DNA from: Polytrichum commune
Taxonomy: Eukaryota > Streptophyta > Polytrichopsida > Polytrichales > Polytrichaceae
Reading direction: 5' to 3'
Length of the DNA stretch: 64,000 nucleotides
Assembly: GCA_950295325.1 (NCBI GenBank)
Contig: OX485806.1
Location: 7,872,001-7,936,000, forward strand
Numbering within the stretch: the stretch's first letter is position 1; every line of letters starts with the position of its first letter. The notes beneath the pieces are model-generated. The model saw nothing but the letters and a program-made list of their open reading frames with translations. It was not told the origin of the DNA and ran no database searches. Positions 12,675-22,699 of the stretch are shown here, in pieces. Position numbers and translations under genes: made by a program.

Positions 12675-13177
12675 GGGCCACTTCAGACACGAGACTGAGC
12701 CCCCGTGACCATTACAATTCAAGCACTCTCGTTGGTGGAAAGGACGGAGCCGGTCCAAGTTCGCTTCACACTACGCTTGAGGGACCAACGGAGTACTATG
12801 TAAATGCAAGATGGATGTAAAGTCTACATGGAGTCCTACACGGCATCGAATGGATCATATTTCCATGGTCACTTTATCTATATTCAAAAACAACCTCTTG
12901 GAGGTAGGACTAACACAAAACCTGGAGACCATGGCACTCCGAACGCTCACAACCACTGATTTACTCTATTTTATCATGCGTGAAGACCCGTATGAATAGA
13001 AATGCATTGAAATAGCATTTGGTTGAGGGCCCGGTCACATATGACTTCACACAACACTCGAGGATCCGTGACCACACTACATGATGTTGGAGGTGCCTTG
13101 GGATGGCCTTTGGACACTTTCTTTTGGGCTCTCACCATTTCATGGTCACGGCTCTTGGCTCGTGCGTGAAGTGGCCC
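12675..13177. mobile_element. GGGCC-ended Harbinger-like MITE, copy H1
   Basis: The 503-bp element has inverted ends: left GGGCCACTTCAGACACGAG and right CTCGTGCGTGAAGTGGCCC. It is flanked by TAA (12,672-12,674) and TAT (13,178-13,180), an imperfect form of the TTA/TAA target site. The whole body matches the element at 56,647-57,120 in the opposite orientation. There is no coding capacity. Ends of this form with 3-bp TTA/TAA duplications are typical of PIF/Harbinger (Tourist-like) elements. Confidence 0.8.
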
Positions 13178-13612
13178 TATAAAGTCTGTTGGTTTCGATT
13201 GTGTTGACCTTACAGATCAGAAACCATCCAACCCATTCTTCGTGAATTGGAAGAATATACACATAAAAGATCAAGTCACCTAGGTGACGATACTTCTTTG
13301 TTTCACCTCTCGAACTTTTTTGTTGGTGAACGCCTCCAATGTAAAGTCTCGCAACTCAAATCAGTACCAGCAGCATCAACAGACTTTAATTTTTCTGCAT
13401 GAGACAGCCGGCCCGCGTGCGTGTGGTGGTACACATGTCCTGCTCCACCGGTCTAGAGCTATCCTCTTGTATCCAACAGCAGCTGAAATCCTCATTGTCA
13501 CTGTTACCCTCAAACAATCAATCTTCCCATTATTTCGATGATGATATATATATATATATATATAATATTCAACTCCCTGGTTTCTGAGGGAAAGAGAGAG
13601 AGAGAAAGAGAG
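13178..13612. other. Intergenic with microsatellites
   Basis: An (AT)n run at about 13,545-13,564 and a GA-rich tract at about 13,588-13,616. Several overlapping short frames on both strands cross these microsatellites and are not genes. Confidence 0.6.
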
Positions 13613-14300
13613 AGACCAGTGCCCGGGAAGTTTGTTTTTGGGCATATATAGTCGGTCAAGATCCCAGTGATTCTAAATCCAGCCGGTTACATGTTGACAT
13701 CTTCCGGTTTTTGCTTGATTCATGTGAGGTATATTCTTCTATAGATTCCTCTAAAACGATGCGTAATTCTCCTGAAGTCTCCAGCTTCAACCGGTCATTT
13801 CTCAAACTCAACCGGTTATATCATCTGTAACGACCGCCGGTTCTCCACGAGCACTGATTGCTTTAGTATTCATGTGAGGTATATTCTCCTATAGATTCCT
13901 CTAAAACGATGCGTAATTCTCCTGAAGTCTCCAGCTTCAACCGGTCATTTCTCAAACTCAACCGGTTCATCTGTAACTAACCGCCGGTTCTCCACAAGCA
14001 CTGATTGCTTTAGTATTCATGTGAGGTATATTCTCCTATAGATTCCTCTAAAACGATGCGTAATTCTCCTGAAGTCTCCAACTTCAACCGGTCATTTCTC
14101 AAACTCAACCGGTTATATCATCTGTAACTAACCGCCGGTTCTCCACGAGCACTGATTGCTTTAGAATTCATGTGAGGTATATTCTCTTATAGATTCCTCT
14201 AAGACAATGGGTAATTCTCCTGAAGTCTCCAGCTTCAACCGGTCATTTCTCAAACTCAACCAGTTATATTATCTGTAACTAACACAGATAACGCCGGTTC
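13613..14300 (+). repeat. CCGGTT-rich repeat C1 with four ~150-bp tandem units
   Basis: The block begins CCAGTGCCCGGGAAG and continues through a segment with CCGGTT in three settings (AGCCGGTTACATGTTGACAT, CTTCCGGTT, CAACCGGT). From 13,721 a unit starting CATGTGAGGTATATTCT repeats at 13,721, 13,871, 14,018 and 14,169 (spacing 150, 147, 151). Each unit carries a CTTCAACCGGTCATTTCTC box, an ACTCAACCGGTT box and, in three, an ACCGCCGGTTCTCCAC box. Single-unit relatives lie at 33,264-33,490 (+), 40,522-40,936 (-) and 48,890-49,760 (-), so the tandem expansion is local. It could be an LTR or the end of an element, or an amplified binding-site region. The 13.7-14.3 kb array has no convincing downstream gene. 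Confidence 0.8.
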
Positions 14301-15339
14301 ATCCCGGACATAGAGAGAGAGAGACACATCCCACCTTGCTGATGAGCAGAGGCGCCAATGATTGTGATTTGAAGACCGTAGACAGACAAATTGAAGGCCT
14401 CACGAGTCTCTGTTGTTGAAGTGTATCAGTGTGTTAGAGATTTGCACGGCAATTATTGTGGTCTCTATCGATCATGGCCGTGGTGAAGGTGGAGTGGTGG
14501 TGCCTGCCCGATGTCATGTTCTTATGAGCTCTTACGACCTCTGCCTTTATGTGTTTAACTTACTACACTTGGACGCTCACATAATAGCTCTGCATCGGGC
14601 TCGCACATAGGGTCAGATTTTAAGGAGGGGAGTAAATAAAAAGGGCGCGGTGGTGTTATAAGTTACAGCATGCGTAGATAGGTTATATAGGTGTGTGTGT
14701 TTTTGCGTCATCAAGAGAGAGAGTGTGATTGTGTCGGTCGGATAATTTTGGAGAGTACTAACTTGAAGGTTGACTTTCCGTGTAGTGGTGGTGGTGTTTG
14801 TGGTTGCATGCAGAGGGTCACACAAATCGGGAAAATTGATGGGTGAAAATCATGAGAACGCAATCAGTGGTGTTGGCGGAGGAACTGTAAAAGTGTTGAA
14901 TTCCTCAACGGTTGGATTGGGTGGTTTTACTAAGGTGGGTGGGTGGGTCTTAAATGGTTACTTTTTCGGCTAGGATATGAAACACACGGTTAGTATGAGG
15001 AGATGATGGTCAACAAATCCAAATCCAAATCCAAGCCGTCCGTGGTCACTTCCATCGTACGTTTCGGAGCTCGTATGAGTGTCTTGGTCATTACCAAAGA
15101 CTTTTTGTGTTTATTGAATGGTCATATAGGTCTCATTTTAATTATGTTTACTGTTGAGTCTAGAGTGGTTATTGTAGTCTGAGCATGTAGTATGGTCTCT
15201 TTTGACTGTATGTCTTTGTGGTTTTTGTTCTTGGAGCCATGTTGAACCACGTACCACTAAAATATGGATGTCCAAGCAAGAAGAGTAACCGGATAAGGGT
15301 TATTTACCTTACTACTGGTTTCTGACCATTAAATAAATA
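14301..15339. other. Intergenic, no supported gene
   Basis: A GA tract follows the C1 array at about 14,312-14,322. Frames at 14,413-14,610 and 14,770-14,973 are short and unrecognised. Base composition is slightly less AT-rich than the surroundings. I checked for a first exon after the CCGGTT array and could not support one. Confidence 0.4.
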
Positions 15340-15700
15340 TATGATCTAAGGTAGAGGGTGCAAAAACCGTCGTTTTAAGTATTGAGCAAAGATGTTGTTA
15401 TAAGATTGGACCGCATTTCATGTGATTCTTGTCAGCAATTGACATGGGATTCCAATGCAACAAAATGTGTTTTATTTGAGTTTCGTGTGCAAGGGTTACA
15501 AGAGTTCAAACCTTCATTCGTAGATGGCCCAAAACCAACACATGGGCTTGATGTTAAGGTGATGGACCATCTCATATTCATATCGTTTTTATTGTGCAAT
15601 ATTTTAGGTTGTTTGGTTTTGGGTGGGATGTTACTTCAAGCACCATCTACTTATGAATTCAGTATATTTGAAACATATATTCATATAGTCAAATAATAAC
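15340..15700 (+). repeat. Dispersed repeat V, copy 1
   Basis: This is a diverged match to 57,340-57,680. Shared landmarks are AA(A)ACCGTCG(T/C)TTT, ATTTGAG(T/C)TTCGT(G/A)TGCAA, GTAGATG(G/A)CCCAA, ATTTTAGGT and CCATCTACTT. The 104-codon frame at 15,382-15,696 lies entirely within it and is broken in the other copy, so it is not called as a gene. Confidence 0.65.
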
Positions 15701-16840
15701 CATCTACTTGATAGGAACAAGTCAAAAAAACCACGTGGAATTTTAGTGCCTACTCCATAGGCTAGTAAGTGATTATTGGAGGCACTATGGTGTATGTGTG
15801 CACCTTATGTGGTCGATTGTCTTATGTGGCTAGCTACTTTAGGGTTTAATTTGGAATTTTAGCAAATCGATGAATTGGTCAAATTTTGATCATGTGAATG
15901 TCACACTAATGTGATCATGTTATTTTAAGATTACTTTTCAAGAAGAAACTACTTTGAGAGCACTTCCAATCAAAGAAGGAAAGGAGTCTCATCACATAAC
16001 AACTTTGGGGCCACTTCCATGTATTCCACTAGTATGGGCCCATCGCACCCGTGCACTTGAATTAATGTCCCAAAAACTCAACATGTCGTCGTGGACGGCC
16101 GACCATTTGGAACGGCAACGGCATCACCACCCATGCCATCATTCTCTAACATCTTCAAAACATTTTGTAAAGAAATCCCTCACATGCAAAGTTTCAAACA
16201 TGCAATATGATTGTGTCAATGTGACAAACTATTCCTCCACAAATTGTTTAGACACATTTAAATAGACACACAAATACATGTTTCACGATGTTCACCATAC
16301 ACTTAGAATGACACATATACTCTTCAATCGGAGATCCCAAGAGCACACAAACCCACGCCACAATTTTACTCCGCCATTCTTCGTCAGGTTGATGATCCAA
16401 CACAGCCACATTTTTACTACCACATGAGTCCCGACCTGCCACATGTTTTTATGCAATGGAAAAGAAATGCGAATCGATCTACAATACAGTAGATTTGTAA
16501 ACAGGTTCACAACACATGCCATGTCGCATGGAAACTCATAAGTATGGTGGTGATGGGAAGTGAGAAGGAGTGTGAGATTGAATATTGAATATTCACACAT
16601 GCACAGGAGGAGTACAAAGCATTCCTGAAATTGCTCAAGTCATCTCCTTGTTGTCTGTATGAGCCTCCGACAACTGAGACATTTCGCAAGAATATGGCCG
16701 CACACAGGGACGCAAGCCTAGAAAGACTACCAACAATAATGGCGGCTCAATGCTCGTTCTTGTTTCTAAACAATGAGTATTATTTACCGAAGGAGTGAGG
16801 CCTTGAGATTCACGCAACCCGGTTGTTCATGCAAGCACAC
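15701..16840. other. Intergenic, no supported gene
   Basis: Several overlapping short frames on both strands (largest 103 codons at 15,954-16,265), none with a recognisable motif. I see no bounded repeat. Confidence 0.45.
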
Positions 16841-16844
16841 GGGC

Positions 16845-17785
16845 CGGTTTGGTTTCCTATTAGCTACCGAGAGGGTAATAGTAAAAAAAATTGGTTCTCT
16901 AAAACGAGTTGGTTTGGTTCTCTATTATCTACTGAGGGGGTAGTAATGAAAATCGGCTCTCTAATACGAGTTGGTTTGATTTCCTATCACCTATCGAGGG
17001 GGTAATAATGACAACTGGTTCCTTGAAACGAGCTAGTTTGGTTTCTTATCACCTACCGAGGGGGTAATAATGAAACCCGGCTCTCTAAAATGAGCTAGTT
17101 TGGTTTCCTATCACCTACCGAGGGGGTAATAGTAAAACAAATTGGCTCTCTAAAACGACATGGTTTGGTTCTTTATTACCTACTGAGAGGGTAGTAATGA
17201 AAATCGGCTCTCTAATACGAGCTGGTTTGATTTCCTATCACCTATCGAGGGGGTAATAATGAGAATTGGTTCCTTGAAATGAGCTAGTTTGGTTTCTTAT
17301 CACCTACCGAGGGGGTAATAATGAAACCCGGCTCTCTAAAATGAGTTGGTTTGGTTTCCTATCACCTACCGAGGGGGTAATAATGAAACCCGGCTCTCTA
17401 AAATGAGTTGGTTTGGTTTCCTATCACCTACCGAGGGGGTAATAGTAAAACAAATTGGCTCTCTAAAATGAGTTGGTTTGGTTCTTTATTACCTACTGAG
17501 GGGGTAGTAATGAAAATTGGCTCTCTAAAACGAGCTGGTTTGATTTCCTATCACCTATCGAGGGGGTAATAATGAGAATTGGTTCCCTGAAACGAGCTAG
17601 TTTGGTTTCCTATCACCTACCGAGGGGGTAATAATGAAACCCGGCTCTCTAAAATGAGCTGGTTTGGTTTCCTATCACCTACCGAGGGGGTGATAATGAA
17701 ACCCCGCTCTCTAGAATGAGTTGGTTTGGTTTCCTATCACCTACCGAGGGGGTGATAGTGAAAATTGGCTCTCTACAACGAGCTA
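16845..17785 (+). repeat. 61-bp minisatellite with higher-order A-B-C-D order
   Basis: About 15 units of 61-62 bp. Each has the order GGTTTCCTATCACCTACCGAG, GGGGTAATA and CTCTCTAAAA(T/C)GAG(C/T). Four variants are separable: A (TACCGAG, GTAATAGTAAAACAAATTGG), B (TACTGAG, GTAGTAATGAAAATCGG), C (TATCGAG, TAATGAGAATTGGTTCC) and D (TACCGAG, TAATGAAACCCGGCTC). Their order is ABCD, ABCDD, ABCDD' and a final A-like unit, so the array grew by copying blocks of four or five units. A TA-flanked MITE (17,786-18,003) interrupts the last unit, and the array resumes at 18,004-18,060. Confidence 0.9.
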
Positions 17786-18003
17786 CACCAAACATGATAC
17801 TTAGTGTGACTTAATATTTTGATTTACACGGTGCTATATCATTTTACTATTGAAATACATTTTTTACCAAGTAAAGTTGTCGAAGTTCTATAATGTCCAA
17901 ACTACCAATTTAACATTTGTTGGTAAAATATGAGATGTATAGTAAATAGATATAGCATTGCGTAATTCCAAATAGTAAGTCACACTAAATATCATATTTA
18001 GTG
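17786..18003. mobile_element. CACTAAATA-ended TA-flanked MITE, copy M1
   Basis: A 218-bp element between TA dinucleotides (17,784-17,785 and 18,004-18,005). Removing it restores GAGCTAGTTTGG, the exact sequence of other units of the surrounding minisatellite, which proves the boundaries and the 2-bp TA duplication. The left end is CACCAAACATGATACTTAGTG and the right end CACTAAATATCATATTTAGTG; both are near-palindromes. It is the same length as, and alignable end to end with, the copy at 50,185-50,402. A TA duplication suggests Tc1/mariner-type mobilisation. Confidence 0.9.
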
Positions 18004-18822
18004 TAGTTTGGTTTCCTATCACCTACCGAGGGGGTAATAGTGAAAATTGGCTCTTTATAGGTTGGTTGCTTGGTCATCCCAATATAAATTCACCACTAGA
18101 TTAAATCAGGGTCTTTGACCCTGATTTACGAGTTTAAAATAGTTAGTTAGTTAGTTTAAAATAAAAACCTCTAGGTCTACAATAATGAATAACGGTTTCA
18201 CCCTCCCTCCCCCGGTTTGCCCTCCCTCTAGGAGTCTAGGTGGTTGTTGTGTACAATCACCCCAAACGAGCCTAGCACTACAAGGGAAAGGGGTTTCACC
18301 TACAGAGGGGGCAATAGTAAAAATTGGCTCTCTATAGGTTGGTTATTTGTTCATCCCAATTTGAATTCACCACTAGATTAAATCGGGGTCTTTGACCCTA
18401 GTTTAAGAGTTTAGTTAGCTAAAAATAAAAACCTATGGGTCTACAATAATGATAAATGATTGCGCCCTCCCTCCTTCTCCTGGTTTACCCTCCCTCTAGG
18501 TGGTTGTTGTGTACAATCACCCCAAACGAGCCTAGCACTACCAGGAAAAGAGATTTCACCTACCGAGGGGGTAATAGCAAAAACCGGCTCTCTATAGGTT
18601 GGTTGCGTGTTCATCCCAATTTGAATTCACCACTAGATTAAATTGGGGTCTTTGACCATGATTTAAGAGTTTGGTTAGCTAAAAATAAAACCCTCTAGGT
18701 CTAAAATAATGATAAACGATTTCACCCTCTGTCCTTCCCCTGGTTTGTCCTCCCTCTAGGTGGTTGTTGTGTACAATCACCCCAAAACAAGCCTAGCATT
18801 ACAAGGAAAAAGGGGTTTCAAA
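18004..18822 (+). repeat. Three ~270-bp tandem units that contain the 61-bp unit
   Basis: After the last minisatellite unit, three units start AGGTTGGTT at about 18,059, 18,335 and 18,596. Each carries CATCCCAAT, CACCACTAGATTAAAT, GGGTCTTTGACCC, CTCTAGGTCTA, CCTCCCTCTAGG, GTGGTTGTTGTGTACAATCA and CCCCAAACGAGCCTAGCA. Units 1 and 2 end with a 61-bp-like segment (TTTCACCTACAGAGGGGGCA, then ATTGGCTCTCTATAGG). The last unit is cut off near 18,822. Confidence 0.85.
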
Positions 18823-18969
18823 TGACACTTCTAAATATTCACACTACCTATGGAGGGAGAGGTCGTACATGGGGAAGAGGAGGGTAGAAATGCTAATCAT
18901 TATTGTAGAGTACCAATAATGTTATATTTGGATTGACAATTTTTTTAAATAAGGTCAAATATCCCAAAT

Positions 18970-19480
18970 TAGTCTACAATGTTTATGGTATTCAATGTCA
19001 CAAGCTTAATAGTGTCACTTACCCTATTTTGAGGTGTATGCTAAGTTACTCAAATGATCTATAACTTCATCATTAGTGCCACCTTATAACATTTGGCATT
19101 CAACTGTGCTTACTTATTCTTTGGCATGAGTATGTTCAAAAGTGTCATGAAGTGTATGCCTCCGTTACACAATGGTCTGCAAGTTGACTAAAATGTACAC
19201 AAATGGCACTTTGCATTAGCATGCTCAAGAATACCTTCTCTTGCATACTAAAGTGTAAGGCATTACACTTGCCATTAGTATGCTCAATAATGTCTACCCC
19301 TTGGATATTGAAAAGCAAAACTATCATCTCAAGTATCTCAATGCCCTACTCTAAATGTCATAACGTAAATATTTTCTCACTTCAGTGAGTTATTTACTTT
19401 GACAAATAACATCATATTGGGTATTAGCAGACGTCACACTTTGAGACCTCTAGACATCTAGTTTAGGCCCTTTGCAAATA
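18970..19480 (+). repeat. Dispersed repeat T, copy 1
   Basis: This is a diverged match to 38,868-39,220. Shared landmarks are TACA(A/T)TGTTT(A/G)TGGTAT, AATAGTGTCACTT(A/G)CCCT, GAGG(T/C)(G/A)TATG, ATTA(G/A)TATGCT and GACCTC. Class unknown, no coding frame. Confidence 0.5.
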
Positions 19481-19976
19481 ATGTACATGACATTAAACAC
19501 CATAAATGGCATGATGAGTTCAGAGTGGAATGCATCAATAACCTATCTATAGGGGCCATGTTTTTATTGTTACCCCTCACTAGGTGTTGGGAAACCAAAC
19601 CGTCCTAAATGGCAAGAGTTAGAGGAGACATATTGTTAGGTAGTATTTTGCATGAAATAACTCAACATTGATCATTTGCTTTGTGGGCTCGGGAGCCATA
19701 GGGAATTACAAGAAATGTTTGTAGATTATTTTAAAATGCTAAAGTTGAAAGCATGGAGGGGGGGGGGGGTTGGGTTATTAGATATGGCACATCACACTTC
19801 TTCTTTACTTATGATATTTAATCATGACAACTGTAATAGCCATGACATCATCACAAGTGGGTAGTCTCCGACTTAAAAAGAGAATAGGCATAGCTAAGTG
19901 AGTATGTTATGAGTGTTGTAAAGACCACACTGGACATAAACAAAATTTAAGATGGTAAGTTGTGACATGGTTCTTG
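19481..19976. other. Intergenic, no gene seen
   Basis: Contains a 12-G run at 19,758-19,769. The stretch around 19,845-19,875 (ACATCATCACAAGTGGGTAG) recurs at about 20,462-20,485, which suggests a local duplication around the G tract and the snapback element. Confidence 0.45.
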
Positions 19977-20136
19977 CATAACATTATTTAGATCCATAAT
20001 ATTGTTTTGTGGAATTGACATGGAATATTCTATAGAATATTTCATGATATTCCCCCATTTCGTTCAACTATAGGAATAGATGTAATATTCCATGGAATAT
20101 TATCAATCCCACAAAACACTTTGAATAATGTTATGT
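19977..20136. mobile_element. Snapback MITE family S, copy S1
   Basis: Left arm GCATAACATTATTTAGATCC, then ATTGTTTTGTGGAATTGACA. The right arm is the reverse complement: TCAATCCCACAAAACACTTT and GAATAATGTTATGTG. The arms meet in an AT-rich centre that contains its own dyad (TGGAATATTC, GAATATTCCA). Relatives at 58,215-58,345 and 60,597-60,741. No coding capacity. Confidence 0.7.
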
Positions 20137-20509
20137 GAGACTCATGCCATTTGCTTTACAAGAACCATAGGAAATATTACAAGAATATTCACGAATCCAA
20201 ACACTATCATGTTAAAAATGAGAATGCATGTGGGGGGGGGGGGTTGTGATTAGATATGGAAATTTTGAGTTCCTTCAATTCATATCATAACATTAATTGC
20301 AACAACTGTAATGAAATGAAATTAATTTTAGAGTCTGGGAAGTCAAAAGGCTAATGAGACTGAAAGTACATCAGGATGGTTCAAACCGGCTAATCCCCTA
20401 GAGTGGTGGAGTGCGGTAGCCTCCGTAAGACAAAGACTAATGTCAACTATTGCAGCCATGACTTCATCACATGTGGGTAGTCTCCAAATTAGAAAGAGAA
20501 TAAGCATGC
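20137..20509. other. Intergenic, no gene seen
   Basis: A 12-G run lies at 20,232-20,243. The G run and the following GTTGTGATTAGATATGG mirror the context of the 12-G run at 19,758, supporting a local duplication of about 470 bp. Confidence 0.45.
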
Positions 20510-21050
20510 TTGCCATTTATTACATATAAAATCCACTTTCACTTTTAAATGAGGAAGTCATTGAATGATTTTCTCATCCATAGCATGTAACTCAATGATC
20601 GTATCAAAAAAAACAAAGACATGACCATGATAACTCAACCACAATCTAGAGAGCAAAACTCAAGGGAGCCCATGAATGCTCCAATAGCCTTCATTTTGTA
20701 AAACCTAGGACGCAAAATGCAAACCCTAACAAAAATGAATAGATTGTCATTGAGGGCTATTACCATATGACAACAATAGATGAAAACAAGTTGAATGAAA
20801 CCAACACATCTATTGTCAAATAATTATTCACACCTTAGGGACCCTTTTTGTACATCTAACTTTACTTCAAAGTTCTTAGTAGCCTTTTTAAGTGTGCACA
20901 ACATAGAAAAATGGTATCTCTCCTTTATGTATACTATGTACACTAATGCCTTGACTTATACCCTTCTTAGACTCATACTAGTTCATATGGGGTATAAAGA
21001 GTCCACCCCCATGCTTGTTGATGGTTTACAAAATGAAAAATAAATGTCAC
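20510..21050 (+). repeat. Dispersed repeat R, copy R2 (longest)
   Basis: This copy joins the segment found inverted at 51,905-52,340 (GAGGAAGTCATTGAATGATT, CATAGCATGTAA, AATCTAGAGAGCAAAACTCA, GCAAACCCTAA) to the segment shared with 10,557 and 29,465. The repeat is therefore at least 540 bp long. No coding frame, no terminal repeats recognised. Confidence 0.65.
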
Positions 21051-21809
21051 CAACTCGGGGGGGGTAGTCATTGGTTGGAGTAGCAATACACGTGCGAACA
21101 AATGATAGGGTATTTTAAAAACATGGGAGCAAAAAATTATAATTGGGCTTAAGAGTAATATAGGGTATCAAAAATGGCACTGGACATCTTTAAAGTACTA
21201 TAGGGTATGGAATAATAGGTAATTTGGAATCATAAGTAATGCAAGCCATTTTTCTATTAACCCAAAGTAGAAATTTACATAATGATAGCATGTGAAAAAA
21301 AGAAGAGAATTGAAAGTAATACCCCCCTATAAAATAGTGGTTGTTCGCACCTATATCCTTAATTTTTTAACACACTGCCCCCCCCCCCCCCCGAGGTCAC
21401 CAAAAGGTCGGTGTTATTTTTTTGGCACGGCTACATTACCTTGATTGTTTCCTAAAATATTTGGTCTTGGTCCCCCTCTTCGTCACTCCTCTTTGTTATA
21501 CACCTATATTAAAGATATGTCACATGTTTTGTAGTTAAGGACACACACCAAAATGACTTATGTTACCATGAGATAGGACTTTAAGCTCAAAATATAGACA
21601 TCATTTTGAATTCCATACTTAACATAGTGGCAAGAAAAGAAAAGAATTACCAACGGCAGGCATCCGATGTGAATTTGAGCCAGTTGGCCCTACCCTGCTC
21701 AAGAATTTCCTTGGTGCATGGTGGGGTTTACTGCCTACCTTGCAGTGGGTGGGCTCTTGTTTGTAATATTATATGATGAAATAAAATACATTATTTTGGT
21801 ATCCATTTA
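21051..21809. other. Intergenic; probable LINE copy 2 3' flank at right
   Basis: Contains a 17-C run (21,378-21,394) and A-rich stretches. The part nearest 21,810 may be the 3' untranslated region of the minus-strand LINE, but I find no poly(A) end or target duplication. Confidence 0.45.
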
Positions 21810-22680
21810 CTATGTGGGGGAGGGGAGTATTGGTTCTTGTTTATTGTTGAGTATTCTCTTATTACGTACTAGGTATGTGAGATATTCGATGGCTATTTGG
21901 TGGATGGCTTTCATTGTTTTTTTAATTAGTGATGTGGGGATATGTAGGTTCTCAAGGATTTCTATGCTTCTTGTGTGAATGGCTCCCCTTACTCCTGGAG
22001 TGATAACTATGAGGGGTCTAATATTCCAGCCTTGTGATCTTATTGCGTCTACTAACGGGTTGTACTTGTCTTCTTTTGTTTGTATGGCTTTGTCAAGGAA
22101 TCTATCATGCGTAAAGGTGAATTCAATGATTTAGATGGTTAGGTCAGGTGTATGCATTAGTGGACCATTTTGCTCATATACAACGCCTTGTATGTAAACG
22201 ATATATGGTCTTAGTTTTGCAAGGCATTCACATCGTGTAGTGCTCCATCGATTTGTAGCTTAGTATCCATGGCGGGATGGTGTTGTCCTGGTGGTTGCCA
22301 TGTTGGTTATCCGCATTAATGTGTGTGAGGCGTCTAGTGTATACATTTGATTTTAGTAGGTTGGTGAGTTGGTGGGCAGGGGCATTGTGTCTTGCGATTC
22401 TTAAGCCTTTAAGAAATTTATTGTTGCATAGAGAGAGTAGGTGTAGCCAAGTATCTTTGTCGTTCATTTAGCATAGTGTGCAGATGGCGTTGGTGTGCAT
22501 GTGTGGCCAAAATGTATATTTTTTTTTGGTGATTGCCCATGTATTGGACGAATCAGAACTTAAGGAGTTGTGTGATTTGTGCGTCCATAGTTTGTGGGGT
22601 TTTCCATAAATGGTTGGACATTTGTGGTGAACCTCATTGGAAATCCATATTATATAGATGTGGCACCAGTAGGGCCCCAA
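21810..22680 (-). pseudogene. Decayed LINE C-terminus (CCHC knuckle and RLE nuclease), copy 2
   Basis: On the minus strand, one frame from 22,680 reads NTWAITKKKYTFWPHMH and then a CCHC knuckle, CTLC, an in-frame TAA, and HLLSLC (22,426-22,482), followed by LKGLRIARHNAPAHQLTNLL. After a frameshift near 22,230 it continues LAKLRPYIVYIQG (22,203-22,211 encodes RPY), then an in-frame TAA at 22,131, IIEFTFTHDRF, KEDKYNPLVDAIRSQGW, VITPGVRGAIHTRS and a C-terminal tail to TAG at 21,810. The order knuckle, R/K-P-D, (D/E)-x-T, K-x-x-K-Y is that of the restriction-like endonuclease of R2-type LINEs. The catalytic Asp is Tyr here. Both nonsense codons are TAA, one step from CAA (Gln). The reverse transcriptase is not present upstream. 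Confidence 0.85.
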
Positions 22681-22699
22681 TGATCACTTGAAAATAAAG

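Noticed and set aside
13284-13645. Three overlapping frames on both strands
   Set aside because: They run through (AT)n and (GA)n microsatellites, so the encoded Ile-Tyr and Ser-Leu runs are artefacts.
15382-15696. 104-codon frame as a membrane protein gene
   Set aside because: The same DNA occurs as dispersed repeat V at 57.3 kb, where the frame is broken.
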